Shown here: positions 34,818-44,857 of the stretch, piece by piece
Layout of the letters: every line of letters starts with the position of its first letter
Position numbering within the stretch: position 1 is the stretch's first letter
Source: Channallabes apus
Lineage: Eukaryota > Chordata > Actinopteri > Siluriformes > Clariidae
DNA length: 64,000 nucleotides
Assembly (NCBI GenBank): GCA_030522415.1
Contig: CM060131.1
Location: 1,374,501 to 1,438,500 of the forward strand
Direction: 5' to 3'
Notes under the pieces: model-generated
Databases searched by the model: none
The model's input: only the letters and a program-made list of their open reading frames with translations
Told to the model about the DNA's origin: nothing
Translations under genes and position numbers: made by a program

Positions 34818-35101
34818 AGTGAGGGGTCTGTTCTCAAGGGACAGGAATCTTCTAATTAGATTACAGTGTCTTACAATATAAACCTATAAAAATAAAACCT
34901 TACAGAAGCTCTTTACAGATCCCAGTTCTAGTGGAAGGCCAAATAGAACAAAGGCCCTGCGAAAATGGACAAGACTAGAGATTTACCGGTCCCGGTCCAA
35001 GTGGCTACATCTGCAGAGGATGTCGTGGCAAATTTGTTGTGAACTATGTAAATTTTCCAAACAAAATCAATAACTACTCAAGTACTGAAATAGCAAAAGA
35101 G

Positions 35102-35107
35102 TTTATT
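35102..35107 (-). terminator. Polyadenylation signal of ERV-B LTR 1
   Basis: AATAAA on the minus strand (TGCAATAAACTC), 81 bases from the LTR end. Confidence 0.8.
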
Positions 35108-35214
35108 GCAACCAAAAGTAAATGGACGGCACTGGACTAGCCAGACAAAAGACGAACAGATAAAAACTGCAAGATTTCTCTCCTTTCCCCTCTCACTTCC
35201 CTAATTTTACAGGG

Positions 35215-35222
35215 TTTATATA
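35215..35222 (-). promoter_or_regulatory. TATA box of ERV-B LTR 1
   Basis: TATATAAA on the minus strand, about 110 bases upstream of the AATAAA signal, the normal U3/R spacing. Confidence 0.75.
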
Positions 35223-36747
35223 CCTTCACTTAACAATTACATCATTGTTTGCTCCTTCTTAAGTCACAAAACCTTTTTAATATTCATGAGATGTGAGCTA
35301 ATTCTATTCTGATCAGATTGATGTGGCACCTCCCAATTGCATAATTTTTCCTCTCATCTCATATTTATTCATATCTGGGCAGGCCTAAGACGTTAGACGG
35401 TCTTACGTTCTCCTTTTTTGGAGAAAGTTTGGTTTATTCCTTTTTTTTCTTGACCAGACCATTGACCACCGTTGGTAACTTGGGTTTTTGTGGAAGCCGC
35501 AATCTTTCAGAATCTTCCTCATCAAGATGTGTAAGTATTATAATTTTGGTTGTTCTTATCATAGTTAATTTTATCTAATTTGTCTTTAACTGTCCATTAT
35601 GTATTTACTTGTATAGAGATTATTTATCTATTAGCACTTTAATATATTCTGGTTATTCATTTTGATTATACATTAAATCTCTTTATATAACTAAAATGAT
35701 TATTTTAATGATTTTGAACATATATATCAATTGGTATACTTTTGTTTAATTTACTTAATCATTATAGGATAGATATGACGATTAACGATTAATTAAATCA
35801 GCTTAAATCAGTTCATTGATTAGGTTTGTTAATATTTATTTTTCATTTACCTACTACTATTGCTATACTATGGTTAGTTTAAGACAATCACATTAATCAG
35901 ATTATTTGTATGATTATTTATATTGCTAGTTCTTAGATCCTATACTACTAAAATCAATAATGTAAATAATGTAATGTTTCTTTTAATATGTGCAGAGTGC
36001 TTTTTTTCCCCCCCAGATTTACTAAACTCATGTTTACTAAATCCTCTCTAATTTTGTTTAATTCTAGCTTGCAGGCAGCGTTCTTCTCGCTCATCCTCTC
36101 ATCTGAGATTCCTTCTGGGAGCAGGTGGCTACACCTTCCCTTACTCAAACCGAACCACCACAATTTGCATCTGGTTAGAACTCTGAGGGGCCTACCTCTG
36201 AGGATGATATTGCTGAAAATTACTGATTTTTCGTTTATAACAAATATGATTTATGCTGTTTTGCTGCTTCTTAAAAGCAGAAGTCTGGCTTTTTTCACTT
36301 TGTGTCCCAATTAAAGCAGAACCGAAAGTTTATTTTTATAATTTTTATCAATGCTTGCATTTTCTGTATTTTTTCCTCCAATAAAGTTCCTTAATTTCTT
36401 GCACTCTGTGTGTACGGGTTGTTCTTGGGTCACACTTTGCATACTTTTTCTTTAATTATCATTAAAACATTATCATTAACCATGTAGATATTACGAGTAG
36501 ATATTATTAGTACATAATGATAAAATGTTAGTAAATATTATTGATATTATTGTTTTTCTTTAGTTTTTCTTGTCTGTTACCTATCCCTTGCCTCCTGCCT
36601 GCGTGTTTTCTCACTTCCTCAATTTGTCGTGCAGGCGCCTTTTCTGTTTTTGTAGCGAGTTGGATCAAGGCCTCTTAGACAGAGGCCTTCTGGGTATTTG
36701 GTACCTTACACTTGACTACAATTACAATTCAATAAAATTTTTCCACA

Positions 36748-36757
36748 GTCCCCCCTG
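36748..36757 (-). promoter_or_regulatory. ERV-B copy 1 polypurine tract
   Basis: AGGGGGGAC directly upstream of the LTR start on the minus strand. A related block, GGGACTGTGGAAATTTG, lies about 40 bases upstream (near 36778-36794), so the LTR border motif is partly duplicated. Confidence 0.8.
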
Positions 36758-37282
36758 AAAGCCATAAATATGGCTTTACTCAAATTTCCACAGTCCCGCT
36801 TATCTTATACTTAAGGAGGAGCAAGTATGGATTATACACACATTTGCGAACAGTCATATAAAACATTAAATGACATATTTCTTGAACCTTTTAACAATTG
36901 CTATTTTCTATCCCTTTCTCGGATTGACCTTGTGGTCACTACCTTGTAATCAGGAGAGATTATAGCTAATCTTAGGTTCTCTGCTCAGGGGTAGGCGAAA
37001 AACCCTCATGGTCAAAATTGAGGGAAAATTCCTACCCTGCCAGTGTTTTATCACTCGACAATGCATTAGCATCTGGTCAGAGGACTTGACAGCAATAAGG
37101 CAGTAATGATCTATGGAACATAAAAAATTAACACAAAAAAATCATAAACAAAACATTAAGACAAAAATCAAAAACATAACTATAAATTGAAATCATTAAT
37201 ACAATATATCAAACTTAATTAAAGTATTAACATAGAAATTACAATGAATCACATTTTTTCTATTTGTTTATGGACCAGGAGT
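36758..37282 (-). other. ERV-B 3' untranslated region, copy 1
   Basis: About 525 bases between the 3' ORF and the polypurine tract; no sustained frame on the minus strand. Confidence 0.6.
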
Positions 37283-37990
37283 TCATGGTTTTCGAAGTTG
37301 TCGGTAACGATAGTGTCTATGTATCCATGTTGGTAATGATATTGACAAATTGCTTACGTTCGTTGACCAAATGTTTCTTATGCATCCATAGTCCGTTTTG
37401 TTTTTATTGGTATAGTACAGATTTGAATTATTTTGTGAGAATGTCCTATTTGGGGAGGTTGTTGGCAGACTTGCTAACCAGGCTTGTTGCTTTGGATTAG
37501 AGTTCCATAGCTCAAAATCGTTGATTGAGAAAGAGACAACGTTAAAAGTTCGGCATTGAAGAATGTCTTCTGAGATTAAGTATCCTTGATAATTTTCTGT
37601 CTCATAACACTCAGAGACAGACAATGTTCGCAAGCAGTACCACTGAGTTGTAGTAATACACAGTTCAGGAGTGGTATCTGCAACGTATTTTGTTTCAGTT
37701 TTGTCTCGTACCCACGTGTCTCGATTCAATATTAGATTTGTAAAGTCAAGTAGGAGTTTAGCAGGACGAAGAAGCTCATGTACAGTAGTCCACTGTTTCA
37801 GATCTGTAAGGCTAAGATTCGGAATGTACTGTCCTACCCACGGTGCAAGGCTTGTGTCAGAGTGGTGAAGACTTGCTTGCTGACAGACGTAGCATATTGT
37901 GCCACCTCCCTCTTTTCGGCATTCTTTATGGATCAGTTCATGTATGAACATGTCAACAGTGAGATGGTGGTCTCTGCCTCCTGTCGCCAT
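37283..37990 (-). CDS. ERV-B 3' accessory ORF, unknown function (copy 1)
   Basis: Follows env by about 200 bases. The frame opens at 38011 (GTG); the first ATG is at 37990, giving 235 aa. Near the N-terminus is HELIH (an HExxH pattern) followed by a Cys, then CYVC and a HH pair, a spacing suggestive of a zinc-binding module. The C-terminal third has several N-glycosylation sequons (NRT, NNS, NKT, NVS, NLS) but no hydrophobic membrane segment or clear signal peptide. Position matches accessory genes located 3' of env in epsilon- and other complex retroviruses. No similarity recognised; function unknown. Confidence 0.65.
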   Translation of the reverse strand: MATGGRDHHLTVDMFIHELIHKECRKEGGGTICYVCQQASLHHSDTSLAPWVGQYIPNLSLTDLKQWTTVHELLRPAKLLLDFTNLILNRDTWVRDKTETKYVADTTPELCITTTQWYCLRTLSVSECYETENYQGYLISEDILQCRTFNVVSFSINDFELWNSNPKQQAWLASLPTTSPNRTFSQNNSNLYYTNKNKTDYGCIRNIWSTNVSNLSISLPTWIHRHYRYRQLRKP

Positions 37991-38215
37991 AGTAATGTCT
38001 TGATCCTGCACACACTAAACTACATACTGATACATAATAATACAGTAAATCAAAGTTTTATAGCAATTATCATCATTATATATATATTCTATATTTTGTT
38101 AGTCTGGATTTTATATCAATTCATAATATTCATAATGTTAGATTTGTTATATACTTTGCATATATGAATTCTGGATTGCATTTACATATTTACATGCCTG
38201 CATTTGTTTTAACAT

Positions 38216-40384
38216 TTATAAAGTACTGTCTTCTTCAATTTCCATGACTAAGCTAGTTCTCATAGTAGGTATTGTTTCATAGCTATGTTCAACAGTAGGT
38301 TCAGGTGCTTCAGTTTCACGTATTAGCATTACATATTGTCCTAGTAAATTATTTCCAATTTTACTGATTATTCCTCTTATTAGGGGTATAACACAACAGA
38401 TTATTAGTAAAGTGGCTAACAGGACTGCTCCTATCATGGTGCCTATTCTAGTTAAGTATGCCTTCCAGTCGGCTGAGAAGAACCATGGTGTCCATGTCTG
38501 ATGGGTGGCAATTGTATTTTGTACGTGTTCATCTCGTAGGGTTTTCATTCTTTCAATGACTAGAGTTAATGCTCCATGTGGACCAGTGTGAAGAGGGATT
38601 TGGGTACAACATGAGGTTCCTATTAATTCACATACCCCTTCATCTGGGGCTCTCATCATGTCGATGGCAAATCGATTTTGCACTGCCATGAGTGTTGTCG
38701 CATGCAATTGTCCTTTAACTAAATCTAAAGCGGATATTGTGTAATTGATGAATCGTTGTTGATTGTACCATACATAATTAATCCATTTAGTATTACGCAC
38801 AATTTGGAACCAGGGAAATATGCCAGTTGTGAGTCCTGTTCCTGTCATATCCATAATAAGATGTTGCTCTGGAATCCCTACTGGAGTTCCAGACCAATCG
38901 ATTTTAACATTTGGGTCGGGTGCCCATTCTTGAATTTGCAAAACACTAGTATTATCTGTAAGTAGATATTGTGTCCAATCATCTGTGTCACGTTTGTGTC
39001 GAGATAGTCGGGACCAATCAAATTGTATTACTTGTACTTTACCTTCTAGCAAAACAGGTGCACAACAACCATTCCATTTATCTGGTAATGTTTGGTGCAC
39101 CTGATTTTCTCCACAATACCAAAAGATGTCAGCTAGTGGTCGGGTACCTTTGTGTAGACTTGGTATTACTAGGAATGCTTTATCTGTTTCAGTGCACGAG
39201 TAATCTAATTTCTTTTTACATAAAATGCGAGTTGCAATTAATGTGTTTTGGGTGTCCATTACAGATTCACATTGCTTAGAGGCATTTCCTACAGGAATTT
39301 GTCCATTGGAACATAGGCATAATGGTAACTTAGTTATGGCTTTTATGTATACATTAGGGTGTGTCTCTTCTGAGGTGTCTATGGGTGAGTAAGTGCAACT
39401 AGTACTTAAATTACGCATCCATTCTGCACCAGAGGGTTTGGCCGCTGCTCCAAGCAGACAGGCCATTGGGCATAGAAATTTAGTGCTATATGGAGGTTGA
39501 GAGCACTCGTCTAGCCCTCTGGTGGGTCTAATTAGTAAAGGACGACTATTTCTTTCATGACAGACAATGCATGTTTCATTAGTTACGCTAAGGGCACTGT
39601 ATGTTAGCCATTGTTTGTACATGCTTTCATGTTGGTACGTGTGTGTATTCTGAGTTTTCGGTGATGTGATGATTCCGGCAACTAGCTTATAGGCTGCTAA
39701 CCTGAATTCTCTAGAAGCATAGTGTATCTGTGGAATGTTTTTAGAATTGTTGGTGGTTTCAGAGAATGGCCAGCATCCGACTTTAGTACATCGGACGTTG
39801 AATTTAATCATTATTGAGTCTTTAACTCCTTTTACTATAGTTAAGGTATTGGAATTTGCTAGGGTATACACTTGGCCATCCATATCTTTTTCCCAGACTG
39901 TACAGCGTTCGTCTCTGGGTTTACCAGTCATGATAAAGAAATCAGTTTCTAATGATAATGTTATATGGTGGTTGTACTTTTGGGCCTGGTATGTGGCAAC
40001 GAGTGTTTTGTACGGTGACACCATGGTTTTTCCATTTCCTAAGACTAACATGGCCATTCCACATCCTACATGTTGATGGAGTATTTCTTTAAGGTGGATC
40101 ATGTTGTTAGAATTCAAATCAATGACTATGTTGTGAGTATTTCCGTTCTTTTTTATGATATATGGGATGGTAATGCGATTGCGGGTCATGTTAATGGCTC
40201 GCTTGTATCGATAACTTATGTTGGGCATGTAGTCATTTAGAGTAGGGTCAAGGGGTTCAGGATTTGTCATTCTATTTTGTACTATACACAACATTCTTAT
40301 CATGATGACAGTTCCGATCATGAAACCCATTGCTAATGTCAATGTATGTATGTTAGCATAATTTAGTCTGTGTTGCTGTCGCAT
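38216..40384 (-). CDS. env: ERV-B envelope glycoprotein (copy 1)
   Basis: The frame opens at 40459, first ATG at 40384 (722 aa). Numbering from 40459: a hydrophobic stretch at about residues 39-62 acts as signal or leader anchor; the surface subunit has many sequons and a CIVC motif (about 298-301); a furin-type site RHKR is at about 485-488; the transmembrane subunit has CELIGTSCC (CX6CC, about 609-617) preceded by a helix like the retroviral immunosuppressive-domain region; a membrane span is at about 674-694; and a 53-residue tail carries YETI. CxxC plus CX6CC marks a gamma-type, disulfide-linked Env. No stop is present. Expression is presumably from a spliced RNA. Confidence 0.9.
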   Translation of the reverse strand: MRQQHRLNYANIHTLTLAMGFMIGTVIMIRMLCIVQNRMTNPEPLDPTLNDYMPNISYRYKRAINMTRNRITIPYIIKKNGNTHNIVIDLNSNNMIHLKEILHQHVGCGMAMLVLGNGKTMVSPYKTLVATYQAQKYNHHITLSLETDFFIMTGKPRDERCTVWEKDMDGQVYTLANSNTLTIVKGVKDSIMIKFNVRCTKVGCWPFSETTNNSKNIPQIHYASREFRLAAYKLVAGIITSPKTQNTHTYQHESMYKQWLTYSALSVTNETCIVCHERNSRPLLIRPTRGLDECSQPPYSTKFLCPMACLLGAAAKPSGAEWMRNLSTSCTYSPIDTSEETHPNVYIKAITKLPLCLCSNGQIPVGNASKQCESVMDTQNTLIATRILCKKKLDYSCTETDKAFLVIPSLHKGTRPLADIFWYCGENQVHQTLPDKWNGCCAPVLLEGKVQVIQFDWSRLSRHKRDTDDWTQYLLTDNTSVLQIQEWAPDPNVKIDWSGTPVGIPEQHLIMDMTGTGLTTGIFPWFQIVRNTKWINYVWYNQQRFINYTISALDLVKGQLHATTLMAVQNRFAIDMMRAPDEGVCELIGTSCCTQIPLHTGPHGALTLVIERMKTLRDEHVQNTIATHQTWTPWFFSADWKAYLTRIGTMIGAVLLATLLIICCVIPLIRGIISKIGNNLLGQYVMLIRETEAPEPTVEHSYETIPTMRTSLVMEIEEDSTL

Positions 40385-40459
40385 GGTGATGGTTTTGTGT
40401 TGTGAGTGGTTATTTAATGTCAAATAAAAATGTTCTGCTAGTATCTGATTAGTTCTCAA

Positions 40460-40530
40460 TTAAACAAAGTAATACTATTTCTAATACAGGCTTAGGTTAT
40501 TATCATTGCTTTTTCCATAACAAATCTTTC

Positions 40531-40552
<22 letters not shown>
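40460..40552 (-). other. pol-env spacer with poly(A/T) run
   Basis: Short spacer. A T run on the plus strand (about 40533-40554) abuts the pol stop codon and differs by about one base between copies. Confidence 0.7.
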
Positions 40553-40561
<9 letters not shown>

Positions 40562-43500
40562 TGCTGGTTGTATAGCTTTTACTCGTGCTCGGGTACGGTG
40601 TGCTGGACCATGTTCTTCATTTTCACTATCATCATTGTTGAAATGATTACCGTCGAAATGTTGTTCTGTCGAAGAGAGTTCTATGTCCTTTGGTGGTGTC
40701 TCAATGTCTTTCGGAACTTTAGCCTTGCAACAGTGATTTAAGTGATACCAATGTTCTTTACCTTCTACCTTGATGGCTGTTGGAGTGGCAAGCACCACCT
40801 TGTATGGTCCTTCTCTGCGGCCTTGTGCCCAGTGTTTTCGTCTAAATACTTTGATATACACCCAGTCCCCTATATTTGCTGATTGCAGTCCTTTCTTGTT
40901 AATTGTTCCTCCATGGGTTGCTTCGTTAGTCTGTGAAAATAGAACTTTATGAATATCCGTTAAATGTTTGACGTAACTCTCCATTTCATTTTCAAGTTGT
41001 TCAAGAGCAGGTCCATCATATGGTGTGCGAATGCGGGGAACAGACATTGGTCTTCCAGTGAGCATTTCGTGTGGAGTTAAGTGAGTCATGCGATTGGTTT
41101 GAGATCGCATCTTCATTAGTGCTAGGGGCAATGCGTCCATCCAAGATAATTTAGAACTCGCACAAATCTTGGCAATTTTAGTCTTTAATACTCCATTGGC
41201 GCGTTCTACCATCCCTTGTGATTGTGGATGATACACACATCCTAATTTGTGTGTTATGCATAAAGCCTCAGTGACGGATTTTATAACGTCATTTACAAAG
41301 TGGGATCCATTATCCGAACTTAATATATCTGGAATCCCAAATCGTGGAATTATTTCTCTAACTAGAAATTTTGCTACAGTTTTTGCATCTGCTTTAGCAG
41401 TAGGAGTAGCTTCTACCCATCGACTAAATCGGTCTTCCACGACTAAAATGTATCTTTTCCCTCCTTTGCGATCTATCATATCTACAAAATCCATTATTAA
41501 GTGTCTAAAGGGGCCCATGGGTTGAGGAATATGTCCTAGTGGGGTTGTTGATGCTTTTCTTATGTTATATTGACCACAAATTTCACATGCTGATAAATAG
41601 TTATCGATTTGGCTGGCAAGATAAGGTGACCACCATTCTGAGCGGATTGAACGTAGGATTTCCCCCCTGGCGCAATGATCAATTCCATGGGCGGACTTTA
41701 TTAACATGGGGAGGTATGACGCAGGTGCTACAAAAAGCCCTTCGCAACTACGCCAGATGTTAGTATCTTGATCGAGTTTTGCTCCACGCCTTGTCCAAAT
41801 AGCTTTTTCATAAGCAGGGGCTGAGCTTTGCATTTCTGCAATGTGTTTTAACGTTAATTCAGTATCAACAGGTTCTATGTCTCCCGTAACTACCGGGATC
41901 ATGACGCAAGTAGAAGCAGATCCCAGGGCTGCTTTCTTTGCAGCTTCATCTGCTGCGGCATTGCCTTGTGAAATGAACGATCCATCTGACTTATGAGCAC
42001 GGCATTTTACAATAGCTAATTTTGATGGTAGTGTCATAGCATGCAAGAGGTCAGATATTGCTTGTCCATGAGAAATTGGTGATCCGTCAGTTCGCAAAAA
42101 TCCTCTCTGTGCCCATATTGTTCCAAAAATATGAATTACCCCATACCCGTATGATGAATCAGTATATATAGTACACATTTTTCCAGCGCCAAGGTTACAG
42201 GCAGCTGTTAACACTTTAATTTCCGCCAGTTGGGCAGAACATGGCTGAGGGATGAAGGTAGAGGAAACAACATGATACGTTTTATTGTCTACGGATGGCG
42301 ACACTATAGCGTATCCAGCTTTATTTTCGCATTGGTCTCGGAAACACGATCCATCTACAAAAAATACCTGCTCTGAATCTTTTAGCGGTTGGTTTTCTAA
42401 GTCCGGTCGGGCTTTAACAAATTTGTTTGACTCCTCTGAGCAATCATGAGGAGTTCCGTCTATTGGTAACACTATTAAGTTAGCCGGGTTCACGGTTTTA
42501 CATCGTTCAATGGTTAGTTCGGATGCTGATAAGATGACGTCATACGCAGAACAACGTGCATTAGTTATCACAAACATTTGGCTAGTTAATAATGCATGTA
42601 TTGCATGCGTAGTATACAGAGTAGTTGGATGTCCCATAGTGATGCTTGATGCTTTTTTATAAGCAAATGCAGCTGCTGCAAGACCTCTGTAACATGGGGG
42701 CATCCCTTTTTCAATGTTGTCGAGAGCAGTACTATAATACGCTATGGGTTGCTTGCCCATTCCATGCTGCGTTTGGGTTAGTACGGCAGAGGCAAAGCCT
42801 TGTCGTTCTGAAACGTATAACTGAAATGGTTTGGTATAATCGGGACTAGCTAGAGCAGGTGCTGAAGCTAACGATGTCTTAATACAATTAAATGAAGCTA
42901 ATGCTTCAGGTGTCCAGATGAGTGGTGAGTTGGGTTTGGTTCGAACAACAGTTTTAATCAGATCTCTTAAAGGTTGCACTTGGGACGCAAAATCACATAT
43001 CCAGGGCCGACTAAACCCTGCCATTCCTAAGAATGATAGCATTTGTTTTACTGTCTGGGGCTGAGGAGCTTTTAAAATGACCTCAATATGGGTAGGTGAA
43101 ATCTTTTTATTGGTTCCTTCTAACACTCGCCCTAAATATTCAACTTTCTGCTTACAGAACTGTAATTTATCTTTGCTTACCTTATGTCCATTTTCTGCCA
43201 GCATAGTCAATACTTTCACTGTGTCCCTTTGACATTGTTCTTTTGTTGGACTGCAAATTAAAATGTCATCAACGTATATTAACAGACGGCTTGGTATCGA
43301 GAGCGTAGCCAAGTCACGCGCTAACACCTGGTTAAAGAGGGAAGGAGACTCCACATATCCTTGTGCTAAAGATTGGTACGTATATTGTTGACCTTCGTAA
43401 GTAAAGGCGAACAAGTACTGAGAGTCGGGATGCAGAGGAATGCTGAAAAAAGCGGAACATAAATCGATAACTGAGTACCACTTAGTCCCCTCTGGAATAT

Positions 43501-44857
43501 TGGACAATATTGTGTGTGGATTAGGAACTACAGGAGTGTCTGCAATTACTATATTGTTAATGGCTCTGAGGTCATGAACCAATCTCCATTTTTTAGAGTT
43601 TTCCTTTTGTAGCGGAAAAATAGGAGTATTACAAGGACTTGAAGTGGGAATAAGCACTCCAGCTTTCACCAGTCCTGTGATTGTGGGTCTGATGCCTTCA
43701 ATTGCTTCGGATGACAGAGGATACTGTTTTACATATGGGAGTCGGGCATTAGGTTTAACTTGGACTTTTACTAAACCCGCTGATTTGACTAGTCCTACAT
43801 CTGTATGATGCTTAGACCATAATATTTCTGGAACTTCTTGAAGTATCTTTTCCTCTAGTTCCCTTTCTTCATCTTCAATAACTGACATTTGTGCAATTGC
43901 CGTATCTTTATCATGCAATTCTATATCTACATGTGTGGCGACAACACTGCCTATGTTTTCTTGTGATATATACATGAATTTCCTATCAGGTGATAGATGT
44001 ATGTATGCATTCAAAGTTGGTTCCCTTTCGCTTATTTGTTTGGCTTCCTTAACCATCTTACCTAGGTCTTTTTGTTCAAAATTTTCCGCAATCATCAGAG
44101 AGACATGCGGCACCGCATGTTCAACTTGGTACCAATCTTGAACTTTTTCGGGCAGTTGTGCAATGGCTGCCACTCCTTGTGGGCCGATTATGATTTCCAT
44201 GGTTTTCATGTCCATTTCACTGCCTTCTATCAAGTCTTCCCACAATGTTGCAAATTCTTCATCATGGTTTGAGTCATACTTTATGGTGCAATGTAGTGGT
44301 AAGTCTATTTCCCGACAATCTGGTCGTAAATGAGTAATCCATGGTTTCCATTCTTGATAAGTGTTCCAGAGACCAGATGGTTGGTTGTATTCTAACCAAT
44401 ATACCACATTAACTTCTTTAGGTGTTGTATCTGGATTATGGATGAGTAGACATTGTGTTGCTAGGGTTTCTGGAAAGGTAACCCAGAGTCCTGTTGGTCC
44501 ACAGTGTATTTTTGCTCCTAGTTTACATAATGTGTCTCTTCCCAAGAGGTTCATAGGTGCATGCGGGGAATAAAGTAGTGGAGCATGGATAGTTACCCCA
44601 TCCAATGTTAGTTCTTGAGGTTTGGTAAACCGTAAAGTCTGAGTTTTTCCCGAGAAGCCCACTGTTTGTATTGCTTTACGGGTAAGGGGGAGTCTAGAGC
44701 CTGCTTGTCCAATGCTTGAGTATGTAGCTCCGGTGTCAATCATAAACGGTGCTTCTAGACATTGTCCTATTTTCACTGTCACCGTAGGTTCTTGAGCTGG
44801 ATATAATGTGGTGACAAACTGCATAAGCTCCCCCTTATTAGGCTCCTCTGGGCATCT
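40553..44857 (-). CDS. pol: ERV-B Pol: protease, reverse transcriptase, RNase H, integrase (copy 1)
   Basis: Same frame as gag, separated by one TGA (44858-44860), so Gag-Pol by stop readthrough is inferred; an ATG at 44824 starts 1423 aa. From that ATG: protease with MIDTGATYS (Asp30); a long spacer; RT with WRLVHDLRAIN, LAQGYVESPSLFNQ and the active site LLIYVDDILI (about 516-519); RNase H with FFVDGSCF (about 821) and YTDSSYG; integrase with an H-x3-H...C-x2-C zinc domain (about 1040-1080) and a D,D,E core (IMDFVD about 1111, SSDNGSHF about 1168, VERANG about 1204); and a C-terminal domain with HWYHLNH. All catalytic residues are present and the frame is intact. It copies and integrates the viral genome. 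Confidence 0.93.

Larger units (their letters stand above)
34011..35020. other. Flank of ERV-B: unassigned, with CA microsatellite
   Basis: No confident gene. The 10 bases before ERV-B (CTGCAGAGGA) are the pre-integration flank; the matching duplication would be beyond the right window edge. Confidence 0.4.
35021..36747 (-). repeat. ERV-B LTR 1 (3' LTR of copy 1), 1727 bp
   Basis: In element sense it starts TGTGGAAAAATTT at 36747 and ends GCCACGACA at 35021 (TG...CA). TATATAAA (35215-35222) and AATAAA (35102-35107) place the R region at about 35080-35190, so U3 is about 1.5 kb. Open frames inside U3 on either strand have no recognisable domain and are treated as chance. Confidence 0.93.

Noticed and set aside
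35954..36314. Overlapping open frames on both strands inside the ERV-B LTR
   Set aside because: No domain, no typical start context, and the plus-strand frame is antisense to the provirus. An LTR gene cannot be excluded but is unsupported.
38756..44573. Plus-strand frames of 60-113 codons across env and pol
   Set aside because: They are antisense shadows of the intact minus-strand genes, and recur identically in copy 2 only because the copies are nearly identical.
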